This document shows, piece after piece, positions 49,768-62,038 of a stretch of DNA of 64,000 nt. Both the position numbers and the translations under genes were made by a program. The notes under the pieces were generated by a model. The model searched no databases. It saw only the letters and a list, made by a program, of their open reading frames with translations, and had not been told where the DNA came from. The first letter of the stretch is position 1. The number at the start of each line of letters is the position of its first letter. This stretch comes from Clavelina lepadiformis (Eukaryota; Chordata; Ascidiacea; Aplousobranchia; Clavelinidae): assembly GCF_947623445.1 (NCBI RefSeq), contig NC_135241.1:19842501-19906500 (forward strand), given 5' to 3'.

Positions 49768-50282
49768 TAAGGCGATTATTTTTTGACCTAAAAAACGAAA
49801 GTTTTTGACCTAAAAATTGAAAATTTTGACATTAAAAAACTTTTTCTTGACAAATTTTGACATATGAAGAACTCAAGTAGTTAAATTACGCATTATTGAC
49901 TCAAAAAGTTAAAATTTATTGTAGTAAAGAAGGGCAAAAATATGAACACAGACCTAGCCTATTCTAAAAAAGGAAATGAGCTAATTACAAATCACTGCCA
50001 AAAAAACTGCAACTAAGACACAACAAAAACTGTTCAATACATTTGTCTAAACTAAGGATACATGAAGTTATTGAACTATCTAAAGGAAAACCGAAGCAAG
50101 AGCTGATTCACAATAAGTAGACAATGGGCCATTTACAACAGTATAAAGCAGGCTACAAGGTGTACAATGTGAAATGACAAGTTCACATACAGTGCAACCT
50201 CTATGACACCACGACAATGCAGTTTGTAAACAATTTTGACAATTTTTGACTTTTTTTGATCAGTCAAAAAATAATTGCCCTA
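49768..50282. mobile_element. hAT-type MITE just past the CatSper stop codon
   Basis: Terminal inverted repeats TAAGGCGATTATTTTTTGAC and, in reverse complement, TAGGGCAATTATTTTTTGAC. Perfect 8-bp target duplication GTTATTAT at 49760-49767 and 50283-50290. Interior words TTTTTGACCTAAAAA repeat near the left end. 515 bp, no coding capacity. It starts 16 bp after the stop, so it probably supplies 3' UTR sequence. Confidence 0.92.
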
Positions 50283-50290
50283 GTTATTAT

Positions 50291-51867
50291 ATTCATCGTT
50301 TATAAGAAACTTTCGGTTGGAGCTTCTAGTACCTTGTCTTTAGTTTCTTAAGTTCGGAAACAGATTTTATCTACAATAACATATATTTCTTTAATGTTGT
50401 ATTTTTTTAATTTATCAAGACGTAAAGTTGTTTTAAACACGAAATTACTGAGCAATGGCAGAATTATTTGTTTAAGAAAACAAGGGAATTAGAGTTTTCT
50501 GCTAAGTTGTGAATACTCAGTCTATGTAGTCATACAATTATGTACTTATATGGTGCATTTAAAACGGATACAACAAACACCTAACAAAAGAGAAAAATAT
50601 GTTAGCTTTGAGTTGGTTCAATATAAGAAAGTTGCTTACCTTTCCGAAAGCAGGGTTTAAAATTCTGCATAAAAGAGTTACTTTCATATCAAAAAAATGA
50701 GTGTATTCACTAGCAGAATACAAATCTGATCTTTTTGCTTTTCAGAATACCGATGACGTCATTGATCGCAACTGATTTACATATTTGGTTCCAACTTTAA
50801 TAAAATGTTAGCAACATGACTTGGAGTGCAGTTATAAGTTACGTCTATTCTTTTGCAGTACTCTGTCATTTACCTTAATCCATGAGCTGCAATTAAATTA
50901 AATTTATGCTTAAAATTGTCGGACTGTAGATTATAATTAAGAATTCGTCTACACAGAAACTGTTAAACCTAAATTCTATTCCACTTGTTGGTGATTTTTG
51001 AAAGTACCACAAATAGAAGTTAGCAATAAAATTGTTTATATTCTTTGAACAAATTGTTTAGATGTTGTAATGCCCTTAGGCAAGGCGCTTAATGATATTT
51101 TTATAGAACCACCGTTTAAAGGCGGTTTGATATGAATCAATAAATTTCATCTATTTTGTCTTAAGTGAGTTCTTATCGGGTCGAACAACTCTGAAAGTCG
51201 TACGTTGTTAGTCAAACTTAATTGGAATTGTAACGGACCACAAATAAAAGACTATTTTTCGATTGGCCTTATATCAATTATATAATTTTTGTATAGTTAT
51301 ACGTTGAAACTCTTTGTAAATCGCCAATTAATAATTGTGGAATGAAATTAATTTATTTTTTGATTCGTGATTGATATCACTCGGCGTGATTCTCTTCTTG
51401 ACTGAAAGTTCTCTTTAACTGGCGGCAAATTGTCACAATGTATGAAATATTGTCGCAGCAAATTTCTGTAGCTGCTACAGGAATTTGCTGCTACGGTGTA
51501 GCAATATGCGTATGCCATTGGCTACTACTGTAAATATTGATCTTGTAAATCGTGATCATTGAAGATCTTCTGAAACACACACCCCAAACACTAATTAGTA
51601 TTATAGTTCCGTTTTACGTGCTCGCTATAGTTTTTACATGCTGTATAGTGTATATAAAGATTATGGTTCTCACGGTTTCGGCTACAATAAATAAGTTATG
51701 ATTTAACAATAGCTATATTCTCTTTAGGCAGATATTTACATAATAATAAACTAATGGCAGTATTAGGTGGTGAGAGTTTGGTTATTTAGCACACATTGAA
51801 AGGCTGAAAGCACTACAAAGAAAATGAAAACAGTGTTTCCCAATTAGACCATTTTTATCATTTGGTG
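50291..51867. other. Intergenic stretch between convergent genes
   Basis: AT-rich; holds the 3' flanks of the CatSper gene and the 11-exon gene. About 51465-51500 has a short inverted repeat (TTTCTGTAGCTGCTACAGGAA). No exon seen. Confidence 0.4.
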
Positions 51868-54800
51868 CTATGGTATGATAATGTTTATCCTCGGACTGAG
51901 GAATGTCTTTGCAACACTTAAACCCGGCGACGATTCCTCATCGCTCGAGCCTCGGTTACCAAATTCGTCTTTTTCAAGCTTTTGGTGAGATCCGATTAGT
52001 TTAAGTCGTGTCCTGCCAGTTTCAGATATATTGCGAGCGTAGTTTGAAAACCGTGAATTTCGTGTTAGTGAAACAGGATGATAAATACACTGCAATGGAA
52101 GATTGTGATATACAAAGGGATTTAACTATACCTTACTTCAAATAAAATCGTTATTAACCTTTTGTTGGTAGGTCTACCACAAATAAAAAAGTGTTTTTCA
52201 GCGATATTATTCAAAATTCTTGCTTTATGGGCATTGCTTTTGGGCAAGATATTTAACAATTTTTATGAACCACTACATTTTTATTACGGTGGTTGTTGAT
52301 ATCTGATTTTCTTGGCATGGTTACATAATTATTGAACCACCTTAATTGCACACATGCATTGCCATTTTGTCAACCACAAAATTAAATTAATGGTTTTCCT
52401 TGTCAGAAGATCGAAAGATGTTGTAACGATGTAGAGTTGGACGCCTATGTGTAGTGGGAGAGCTCTCACTTGATGAAGTAGGCGATATACGGTTTGCTCT
52501 TTGAATCGTATCCAAAAACTATTCAAAAATCGTTTGCACTGAATCATTTGCAAACCGATTCCAGTTACATTATGACAGCTTAATTTGCCGTCAAACAAAG
52601 CTTACCTTTGAAGAAGCTGATTGGCTGTTTCGACTGGCATCTGGTTCTTGCTCTATTCCTTCCGGAGCATCAGGCACTACATCGACTTGACGAGGGGAGG
52701 GTTCAAAACTGCGTTTCATTCGAATGGGAGTTAAAACCCGTTTTCTAAGTATGTCCATAAAACCTTTCTTTTGCGCAGTTTCTGGGGTGATGGGACGACC
52801 GTTCTCGTCGGTTCCACGTTGTGATTCACTCGTGCTTGGCCTATTTTGGTACGCGTCTAGTTCACCGTCATCTTCGTTGTAGATATCGAAATCGGCTTTC
52901 TTTTTGATAACTCCGCTCCTTTTTATGGCAAAAATAGAAGAGAAGTCAGTGCGAAATCAGTGTTACAGCCGACAAAACACAGACCTGTTGTCCCGTCGCT
53001 TCAATCCAGTTGCCATCACTAAAAGTGGTGAAACATTTCCAACAACGACTTTTACCGCTTCGCTCTGTCGTCTGCTGTCGAATGTCATGCCAGCAAGTTG
53101 CTTGGGTAACCCATCATCTGCGTCATCGTCATCATCACTGTCATGAATTCCGTCGGAGGAAGTGACTCCTGCGTGATTAGTTAAGAGAACTGTTGCTATT
53201 AACACCGCTCGTACAGTATAGCTAAGGTTATTCGAGATTACTGAAGGAAACTGAAGGAGTTTTCTTTTTAATTATCAAAGTCCAAGCTGGTTTTTATACG
53301 TGTACGCCAAGCAAGGTATAAAATGTTTGCAGTTGCACCTACACACTCATCTAAGCGCAAGCATCTTGGAGAAATCTGTTATTAAATGAGCTAATTCGTA
53401 CCAAGCTTTGCGACGAGCGACTCCAAAAATCTTGTTCTATCGTGACGGGTAGAAAGCTCAAAATAGTCCTCACTCATTCGTCTCAAACGCTTTCTGTTTT
53501 CTATGAGATCTATCACGTTACCCGTGCTTATCTGTAACTGGGTAAATTACAGACTAAAACAAGACTACAGTCGCTTACTGCCCAAGTCAGGCTAACAGTT
53601 ACAGCAACGAGACAACTTTTTAGAACAAGTCGTTATAAATTGTACCTTCGTATACATTGAAGTCAATGAATTTTTCTTCGCTGATGCATCCGTGCTTTCC
53701 TCCGAATCTTTCTTAAATGGAATAAATTCTGGTTTCGAGATGTCACAAGGAAGCAAGAATCCATCGTCATTTTTTCGTTCCAGAGTTGGAGGTACTGGCA
53801 TGCAAAATTTACATTAAAAAAGGAGTCGTAAAAATGGCTAATTTCAAACTTTTCTTGAAAGTTTCCGTGTTGAAGTCATTAAGCATTTTTTTGCATTGAC
53901 GCATTTTTGATTGCATTATTGGCCAGCGTATGATAACATTCTGTTCAATGTTTAATACACTTGAGTTCTGTTTACCATTGAAAAACATAGATTCTTTCAA
54001 GGTGTGAGATATGGACTGATCGCTCTGCTTAAGTTGATGTGAATATCCGTATCCGAGAGCTCCGTAACGGAACACATATTCCAGATCTACGTCAGCTATC
54101 TTTTTATCTTTCACCATCATTGGAATTAGTTTGTTTCCGTACATTTCCTTCAGAAGATCATAGAGGTGAATTGTAGCTTGGCTGTGGCAAGACCGCAAGA
54201 AGACATGCCAAAACAAGTTAGGTTTTAAACAAAAGTGAATATGGAGTTCGTGTATTGGCTATGCTACCATCACATCCCTACCCGACGTTTGCTCCTCGCT
54301 TCATACCGGAAGATTGATTCTCAACTTCTATGAGCTCAAATTTAATCAAGTTTCTAGGATCGTCCGGCTTCTGGCTAAGTTCAATGGAAAAAATCTGTGA
54401 AGACAATATTCAAAGTGGAAGTTGGGAAGTGTATAATTCAACACGTTAGGTAAATGCATGAAGTCAAATCATGTATTTTCTCCTTCTCGCACAGAGTGCA
54501 CAAAAAACTTTTTTTACAGTTTTGTTTTTACCTTCAATTCATCCAACGCTATTTCAGCATTTGTACTCGTCGAAGTATCACGATTGGCATTACTAGAATT
54601 CGCAGCATCAGAAAATGTTGATCTACATAGTTTTACAGAAAATTGAAAGCTGAATGCGGCACCACGTGGCGTAATTACGTTTTGTACCTTCCACTTTTCC
54701 CCATGGTCAACTTGGTTTTAACTGCAAAGCCATCTCTACGGAGGGAAACAGTTTTCGAACATTTTACGATTCCCTAAAAATTAAGTTATGGAAATTAACT

Positions 54801-56091
54801 TGTAGTGCTCGCCAGTCTAACCGTTAGGTAACGGCAGAGCACCTCGTTTAGGCATTTGCACAAAAATGTTTTTGAATGTGTTTTATTTCACCCGAAATAA
54901 AGTGCAGTCGAAGATATTTTTCACAGCTTCTTGTTAACCTAACTTAAATGTTATAAACCCAAAACTAACCGAAATCTTGCTTTTAATGTCATAACCACTT
55001 TTCTTTAACAACGGAACGGATGAGCTTGAACTACTTTCGGTGAAATGGTCACTCTCTAAAAATCTAAATTCATCTGCATGCAGTGACTTATTATCTTATC
55101 GCACATATTTTTTTGGTAAGTTTAAATTGTTTTCAATGAATGCATTCATGCGCGATTGAACTACTCCCAAAGAAGCATTCAAACACATTCGATGGGCTAC
55201 AAATAAATTTTCTGTTTGCAAGTGGGCCATAGGTTAAATAAGTATGCAAATCACTGATTAAGGTTAACTTATGTCACGTTACAGAACGTTTGTATTTTTT
55301 GTAACCCTTGGCAACAAATTGAGGGTAAAAAGTTGAAAACCTTCCGGTCAAAGTTTGCTGATTGTAAAACAAAAAATCACCATTTTTTAACACTCTCCCT
55401 CTTATGAAATTGCGTGTGGACCCATTGTGAGACTGTAACTATACGTTATATCCAGGGTTGCCATTGTTCTGGACTCAAAAATAAGGACGACTAGGAAACG
55501 AAAGAATTAAGAATAGGCCTACTATCTTAAACAGTGCACAACAAGAAAAAGCAATCAATGTTCCTAAAAAAAAAAAAATACGAGACACTATTTGCATGTT
55601 CTTAATTTTGGTAGGCCTATCTCTTTGGTACAGAATCAATCGTATACTAAAGGGAGCGAGATGCTTAAACTAGGAAACTCTGCCCTAAAAAAAAGACAAA
55701 AATAAGCACGTCATGGTAACCCAGATTATACTATACAGTAAGTGTAACGGTACCTGCACACTGATTCGCAGTAAAAGCCTAATTTCCGAATATCCAGCAA
55801 AGGTTGAAGTAACAAAAAAAGTCTTGCTAAAATTGCTCAAACTTTTTGCATGAACACTCAGAATTCCTGGAATAAATTAGGATTTTTAATGTTTAGATTA
55901 GCGTAGCCTGTTCTGCAGTTACCGTTTGAAATTTTCATCTTTATACAGCTGTCAGAGTTTTTGGCAGATTTACCTTGAGGATAGGAGCTGCAAAACTCCT
56001 GACGTTTACGCTTCGCCGCGGGATCGAGTTCCTGCAATATTAGCTTTGCGGCTGCCGCCGCCTTGAGGTCAACTGCTTCCTTATTGTTCAT
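51868..56091 (-). CDS. C2-like domain protein, possible C2CD6/CATSPERT relative
   Basis: Eleven exons joined by splice sites and phase: 56091-55974, 55055-54970, 54773-54688, 54622-54532, 54394-54282, 54181-53850, 53794-53646, 53531-53402, 53168-52985, 52918-52606, 52089-51868; 1824 nt, 607 aa. The N-terminus is Ala- and Lys-rich. Residues about 60-220 show a C2-type strand pattern: KISGIVKCSKTVSLRR, IFSIELSQKPDDP, KFELIEVE, VGQATIHLYDLLKEMYG, then DVDLEYVFRYGALGYGYSHQ. The second half is polar and probably disordered, with acidic DSDDDDDADDG and PITPE, RVLTPIRMK phosphosite-like motifs. I do not firmly recognise it. The YG.LGYGYSHQL segment and the CatSper gene next door suggest C2CD6 (CATSPERT); this is inference from memory. 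Exon 2 overlaps a dispersed repeat. The gene model is strong; the identity is weak. Confidence 0.75.
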
Positions 56092-56522
56092 TTCACAGTA
56101 AAGCTGTGTTATAGGATAATCTATTAACATTTTTTAACAATTTTCATTTGCCATTCATACCCTAAGTCATCAAACAGGATTTATTTTATTACATTGTGAC
56201 ATAACAAGTATAACTAGCCTTGTTCACAATATTTTTTGCAAGGTAATGCTTTTCCCAATTATCCATTCATGCTGTTTATTTGAAAGATTAGAGTTTTTTT
56301 TATATCCCATTTACCTTCCCGTGGTCGACGAAGAAGATAAACAATACGAATAAAACATTGATGTACTGTGTAGTCTATACCTCTAAAGTCTAAAGTACTT
56401 AAAAAGCCATGACCCGTGAAGAACATTGAGTACCACGTGATTATTGTTTACCTCTTTTGTCACGCTTCGGTAGCAGTTGTGGGCCAGAATGACGAAATGA
56501 TGGTATTTGATTGCTTTGCTAC

Positions 56523-56946
56523 TAGGGATGTGCTGCGGGGAAGATTATTCTGGTTTGTGCGAACCGGAATATCATGAAGATCGACACGAACGAATCCCGA
56601 ATCTATTCGTATTAGAACCAAACAATAAAATTTCATCCAAAAGTTGTCAAGTCTTGCTTCTAAACTTATGTAATCGATAAACAAAACGCTTTGTTTCGAA
56701 AAATAGTGTTTCAAAAACGATCGAAAAAGTAAAATCGTTAGGAAAACGACCTTCAATGTAAGTACTGCTGACTCTAGCTTAGCATTGTCGGGAAACTAGA
56801 TCCAGTTTTTGTAGGAAAGTCAGTAAATTTATAAGTAACATTGTATTCTGGTTCGCCATTGTTGGTATTCGTGTTCGCCCGAATCTTCCATAAAGGCAAT
56901 ATTCGGCGAATCTATTCAGGTTTGGTTTCGTATCGGCCCATCCCTA
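56523..56946. mobile_element. hAT-type MITE with target duplication
   Basis: Ends TAGGGATGTGCTG and, in reverse complement, TAGGGATGGGCCGATACG. Flanks TTTGCTAC (56515-56522) and GTTGCTAC (56947-56954) match at 7 of 8. Interior repeats ATTCG/CGAAT words. 424 bp, about 430 bp upstream of the 11-exon gene's ATG. Confidence 0.88.
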
Positions 56947-56954
56947 GTTGCTAC

Positions 56955-59387
56955 CCTATGTATTCAGTCGGCTCAGTCCGTTGTTATGCCGAATTGTAAA
57001 GCGTGAGAAAATATTGTAGCTTACTTCAAATCAAATATTTCCGAGTTTAAGTCGAGCAAAAACTTTCCTCAGTCCGAAGATAAACATTATAACGCCATAC
57101 TCATTGATGACAGAGCAAAACAAAGAATGCCATTGTCATTCGCTGGTGTATCGTACAAACTTTACAGCAGGGTAGTTGGACCCCATACTCGACTCCAAGC
57201 CTCGGGGATGAGAATTTACGATTTCTCATTATTTGTATAGTCAACGGCACTTGACTAAGATGGCCAGTCTCTCTCGACGGCCTGATCATTCATGACGCTT
57301 AGCTTATAGCCTACCCAGATGTACCCGTGCCTAGTGCACAAGTACAGAAGAAGCACAACCACATGACATCGCAAAACCAGTAATAGCAGGGTTATAGTAT
57401 GGAAATATATCAGTGTATCATGTGGTTGGGCATTTCTGTACTAGACCTATAAATAATATTAAAATGGCATAATAGCAGTAGGCCGGCTTTTTTGTTAACT
57501 CATAGTTGATGTGCCTTTGTTTGATTGTCAGTGGTGCACTGCACTAATGCTTGTAAATTTTTTATTTTATGTTGGCCACAGCCATGTGATAACAGAACAA
57601 GTCAACCATGTAGGCTAACTAGAGTTAATAGACCCTTTCCGAGTAACGCCCGCCATTTTTTGGAGTGGCAAGGTTTTTTTCAGCTGCCTATACTTAACAA
57701 TTGAAATTGTCATTTCACTTTTATTCTGTTTTAGATTAAAAGTTTTCTGGGCATCGGATTTGAACAACTTCGCTCAGGTGAGTAGAATATGAATTCTTTA
57801 TGCAATAAAGATGGCTGCCACTATTTCATAAAAAAATCATGCTTTGAAGCTATTTTTCACAGTTTTTTCTTAACCGAACTTAAATAAACTAAACTTAACA
57901 TAAATCTACCTTCTAATCTACATTTAACTTCAATAAAACCTGAAATAGTTAAAATCAACTTTTTACATGCCCCCATTCTTCTAACCTAACCGCCTATCTT
58001 TAACAACAAGCTGCGTGACCTACATATGGTGAAATAGTCACTTCGAATAAAGATTGTTGTTATTGCCTAGTTCTTAATTGTGTATAGTGGTTTGAATCCT
58101 ACGCACTGGACTTATTCGATATGACATCTGGATACGTGGCCAGCGAAGCATGCAACATAAAATGTGTAAGAGTAAAATAAGAACTAAGCAACATATTTAA
58201 AAAATTTTTTTATTGCGTGAAGGAATTCATATGCTACTCATTCGGTCGAAATCGTTACAATTCAATGTGTAAACGCTTGCAATTTAAAAAGAATCAAAGA
58301 ATCTTTGTTAAGTATAGGCAATCGAAAAAATCTTGCTACCCAGACAGTAAGTCCACAAAAATTATTCAATTCCACATTTTGACTTGAGGTTGGTCGAGTC
58401 TTTTAGGCGTACCAAACTAGCAACTCGAGTTTGGGTCATTCATGAAACTGATTTGAGTCAAGTATTTTTTGTTTGCACTGATATAGGTAATGATTGAGTG
58501 TTAGAACTCTATCTTCGGAACCCATGTTATACTCCAAATCCTCAAGAGAGTCGTGCGGTCAGTAATATGGCTAACGTTACATACAGATTAGAGGCATACG
58601 TTATCAATGATAAAATTGGGGAAATTGATTAAGAAAGGGATTCCTTACTAATTGACATAACTTGTTGATCTATATGTTGTTAACATATATCCCCATCATG
58701 TACATCAGATTTTCCCAATTCCAATGTCATGACTCATTGTGATAAATTAATGTACCTCAACTCTGGTGTAAACATTTCATTGATGTTAAGCATTGTTTAC
58801 ATTTTCTCTCATTCTATCTTTCAATAATAATCAATTGTATTACTGCCGCAGTGTTATGAGATGATACACACAACCAGGCTTCAGTACTTTTCATGAAACT
58901 TCACTGAACGTAAAGTGCGAATGCTTGCATTGACGTTTCAGTTACCTCAACGTAAAACTTCCAACATACGACTTGAGTGTTAATCTGAAAAAAATTTGGC
59001 ACTTCTGCGTTTATGAGTTTTATTCATCTTGTGTGTGCCTAACTTTCCACTATGGGCTAAGACTAGGTATCCATCCATTCCCTTGGAAGCTTGACTTGGT
59101 TGTATGGTTTTGGAATAAGTATCTAAGGCTTTTGGCATATTTGCCAAATTGCAGTTCTGTTCACAGAGATATAAGATAAAAAGCTGTAAGTAAACTAATA
59201 TTGTAGTTTATAAACGTCACTGAATATTTACTAACTTACTGCATGTGTTGTAGCAGTTATAAATTCATAATTTAATGAAGTTCTTTTAGGTGGTCGGTGT
59301 TAAAAATAGGCATTATATACTTGCACGTTTATTAGATATGTGCAAAACCGTTTTGGATAGAAGTTATCTGTTTCTTCTTGTTACACG
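56955..59387. other. Upstream region of the MK5 gene
   Basis: No coding exon recognised. 57640-58050 holds a dispersed repeat (see separate entry). A noncoding 5' exon of the kinase gene cannot be excluded. Confidence 0.4.
57840..58050. repeat. Dispersed repeat related to exon 2 of the C2-like gene
   Basis: Shares with 54900-55060, in the same order: TTTTTCACAG, TTAACC(T/G)AACTTAAAT, CTTTAACAAC and GGTGAAAT(A/G)GTCACT. The family is not named here; it has the look of a short non-autonomous element. Confidence 0.65.
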
Positions 59388-60821
59388 ATGAATGCAAGTA
59401 ACGCAAGTATACAAAGTTTATCAAAAATTGACATTAAGACAGCATCAATTACTGATGAATATGATGTAAATTGGAATCAAAAATTAGGAACAGGAATATC
59501 TGGACCTGTTAGAGTTGCCACAAAACGAAGTACTGGGGAAAATTTTGCCATAAAAGTTGTTCTGGATAGACCAAAAGCAAGACAAGAAGTTCAGATGCAT
59601 TGGATGTGTAGTGGTCACCCACAAGTCGTATCGCTATTTGAGGTTTTTCGAAATGAGTTACAATTTCCCGGGGAATCGGAATCACAATGTAGACTCTTGT
59701 TGGTTTTGGAGCTTATGGACGGAGGGGAATTATTTTACCGCATCAGCAAGCAACATGGTTTTACAGAACGTCACGCTGCTGCAACAACTATGCAAATTGC
59801 ATTGGCTGTACGTCATCTACATAGCATGAACATTGCACATAGAGATCTTAAACCAGAAAACTTGTTGTACAAAAATTCATCAGAAGAATCTCCCATAAAG
59901 CTTTGTGATTTTGGTTTTGCAAAACATGACAATGGAGATTTAATGACCCCACAATTTACTCCGTACTATGTTTCACCCCAGGTTCTTGAAGCACAGAGAA
60001 GACACAGAAGAGACAGAACTAGTGTTGCCACTTCAACACCATATACATACGACAAAAGTTGCGATATGTGGTCACTTGGTGTCATTATCTATATTCTTCT
60101 GTGTGGTTACCCGCCTTTTTACTCAGAACATCCTACCTCAAGAAGAGCTATAGATCGAAGCATGAGACGAAAAATTATGAGCGGGACATACCAATTTGCC
60201 GACCGTGAGTGGGGTCGGGTGTCCAATCGAGCGAAAGATGTTGTGAAAAAGCTTCTCTGTGTTGATCCTCATGAAAGGATGACTATAGAAGAGCTTGTTC
60301 AACACCCTTGGCTCACAGAAGAAGCACCTGACACCCTTCTCCAGTCTCCTGTATATATGTCGAACAAGGCAAATATGCAAGAGACTGCCTTACTTCACGA
60401 TGGACATCTAAAGAAAATGAGAATTCCTGATCGGCCCACTAATTTAAAACCTATTGAATCTGCCATTAATCCTATACTTTGTAAGCGAAAAGAAATCAGC
60501 AGACAGGGAGGTATTCACTTCACTGCTCACGAAGCGCCTATTGTAGATCACCCATCTGCAAAATCTTTGCGTGATGTCATTGCAAAATGTATGTATCCAA
60601 AGAGAGAAATTGATAATCCTCAAGCAGAAGTGGAAACAGCGATACAGGTTGCTGTTAAGGAAAATTCAGAAAACAAAGTGTTAACTCAAATTTTAGAAGA
60701 GAACTCTTGGAATGGTGATAAGTTTGACACTGATGTTGAGTTAATGGATTTGGCCCATCAGTTTAAAACAATTTTGGAGTCGTTATCAACTACGAAGTTG
60801 TATATGTATGCGAAGGAATGA
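59388..60821 (+). CDS. MAPKAPK5: MAP kinase-activated protein kinase 5 (MK5/PRAK), single exon
   Basis: 477 aa in one uninterrupted exon (human protein 473 aa). It is a Ser/Thr kinase activated by p38 and atypical ERK3/ERK4 MAP kinases, moving between nucleus and cytoplasm. Features: nucleotide loop GTGISGPVRV; ATP Lys in FAIKVV followed by LDRPKARQEV, diagnostic of MK5; HRDLKPEN catalytic loop; DFGFAK; activation segment LMTPQFTPYYVSPQVLEAQ with the regulatory Thr of the human LMTP motif; PPFYSEH; HPWL ending the kinase domain near residue 310. The C-terminal extension (NPILCKRKE, then LRDVIAKC and SWNGDKFD) matches the human MK5 regulatory tail, so this is MK5 rather than MK2/MK3. The ATG follows a stretch TTTCTTCTTGTTACACG. 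No intron anywhere, unlike vertebrate MAPKAPK5. Confidence 0.96.
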   Translation: MNASNASIQSLSKIDIKTASITDEYDVNWNQKLGTGISGPVRVATKRSTGENFAIKVVLDRPKARQEVQMHWMCSGHPQVVSLFEVFRNELQFPGESESQCRLLLVLELMDGGELFYRISKQHGFTERHAAATTMQIALAVRHLHSMNIAHRDLKPENLLYKNSSEESPIKLCDFGFAKHDNGDLMTPQFTPYYVSPQVLEAQRRHRRDRTSVATSTPYTYDKSCDMWSLGVIIYILLCGYPPFYSEHPTSRRAIDRSMRRKIMSGTYQFADREWGRVSNRAKDVVKKLLCVDPHERMTIEELVQHPWLTEEAPDTLLQSPVYMSNKANMQETALLHDGHLKKMRIPDRPTNLKPIESAINPILCKRKEISRQGGIHFTAHEAPIVDHPSAKSLRDVIAKCMYPKREIDNPQAEVETAIQVAVKENSENKVLTQILEENSWNGDKFDTDVELMDLAHQFKTILESLSTTKLYMYAKE

Positions 60822-61561
60822 TTTTTCTGAATGAAAATTTCTGTTACCACTTATCATACTTGTGCTAGTCGCTTATAAGCCATAGTATACTGTATTAGCA
60901 CATCAGGCAATTGTATACTTTCTTTATCAGGCAATTGTACTGTAATTCTCTAACAACAGTCAAAGTTTTTTGGTAAAAAGTTTTCTTCGGGATGTTCATT
61001 GGTTTATAAAAATTGTATCCGAGTTATTTTGCACGCATTTTAGTTTTTGTGTTTGCATATAAATTCTCTATAGAATTGTTTGTTAAACTTTCTTTCCTGT
61101 TTCTCAAAGCTTAAGCAAATTGTTTTTGATACTCATTGGTGCATTCTGTTATGATTGGTAAAACTTAGCATAATAATATAGCTTTTCAGCATAATTTACA
61201 TTATTGTGAAATGTTTAATTGTGAATTATGCTGCTCAATATGCTTCTGCATGCACATGCAATTTTACTAACAAACTTTGATTTTCTGGCAATGTTCCTGT
61301 GCAATGTTGTATTTTGTATTCTAATACCACATCTATTGTTGTGAAACCTATAAATTTTGGATCTATGTAATTTGTCTTTCTTTCTACTTGTGTATTGGTG
61401 TAAATTTTGTTTAACCCAAACTGAAAGTTTTTTTCTTTTCTCAAAAATAATATCTGCTTTTGTTCGTTTGTTTTCTAGTTGGTCATAAACATGCCTGTAT
61501 ACCTCCTGAAAGTTTTGAAGTGATTGCTAGATGACACAATTAGAAAGACTATTTTTAAACA

Positions 61562-61772
61562 CAGTAAAACTCCGGTTAACAACCATTTAAACACAGTCCG
61601 GGATATCTTGTGTGGCAGTGTATATCATTTTGCTGTTTTGTTTCATTAACATGACCATGATTGCAATATACTTGGCATGAAACAGCTAATCCAAACCCAC
61701 CTAACACAACCGTTAGTATATTCTGATTTTATGCTCCACTAACATAGCTGACCACCAACCGTGGTTCTACTG
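61562..61772. mobile_element. pogo/Tigger-like MITE
   Basis: Ends CAGTAAAACTCCGGTTAAC and, in reverse complement, CAGTAGAACCACGGTTGG, the pogo-type CAGTANAACC.CGGTT pattern. The right flank is TA and the left flank CA, so a TA duplication is only half kept. 211 bp. Confidence 0.6.
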
Positions 61773-62025
61773 TATGTGTATAATTTTTAAAATATGTTTG
61801 AACTACACACCATTATATGCTCATAATAGAATGCCCTACTGTATAGTGTGTACACCTGTACGCTGTTGTGATTTGGTCTATAATGAAATAGTACTGCCAT
61901 CTTCGAAAATGATTTCAAATAGAATGAACTCAAATGTTTCATACACCATAGGTAATCTTTGCAAGTTTGATCAGTTTACCACTTTGTGCATATTATTCAT
62001 GAGGGGGATTAACGCAGTGCCGCTT

Positions 62026-62036
62026 ATGTATTGTAG
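62026..62036 (+). promoter_or_regulatory. 3' splice acceptor two bases before the PNPO ATG
   Basis: TTATGTATTGTAG ends two bases before ATG 62039. With no coding exon upstream it may accept a spliced leader, as is known for many Ciona mRNAs, or end a 5' UTR intron. Confidence 0.45.
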
Positions 62037-62038
62037 GT

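Larger units (their letters stand above)
60822..62036. other. MK5 3' flank and PNPO upstream region
   Basis: Contains the MK5 3' UTR and one MITE (61562-61772). No other exon recognised. Confidence 0.4.

Noticed and set aside
54800-54850. tRNA-like words (CCGTTAGGTAACGG)
   Set aside because: A short inverted repeat only; no full cloverleaf or B box in place.
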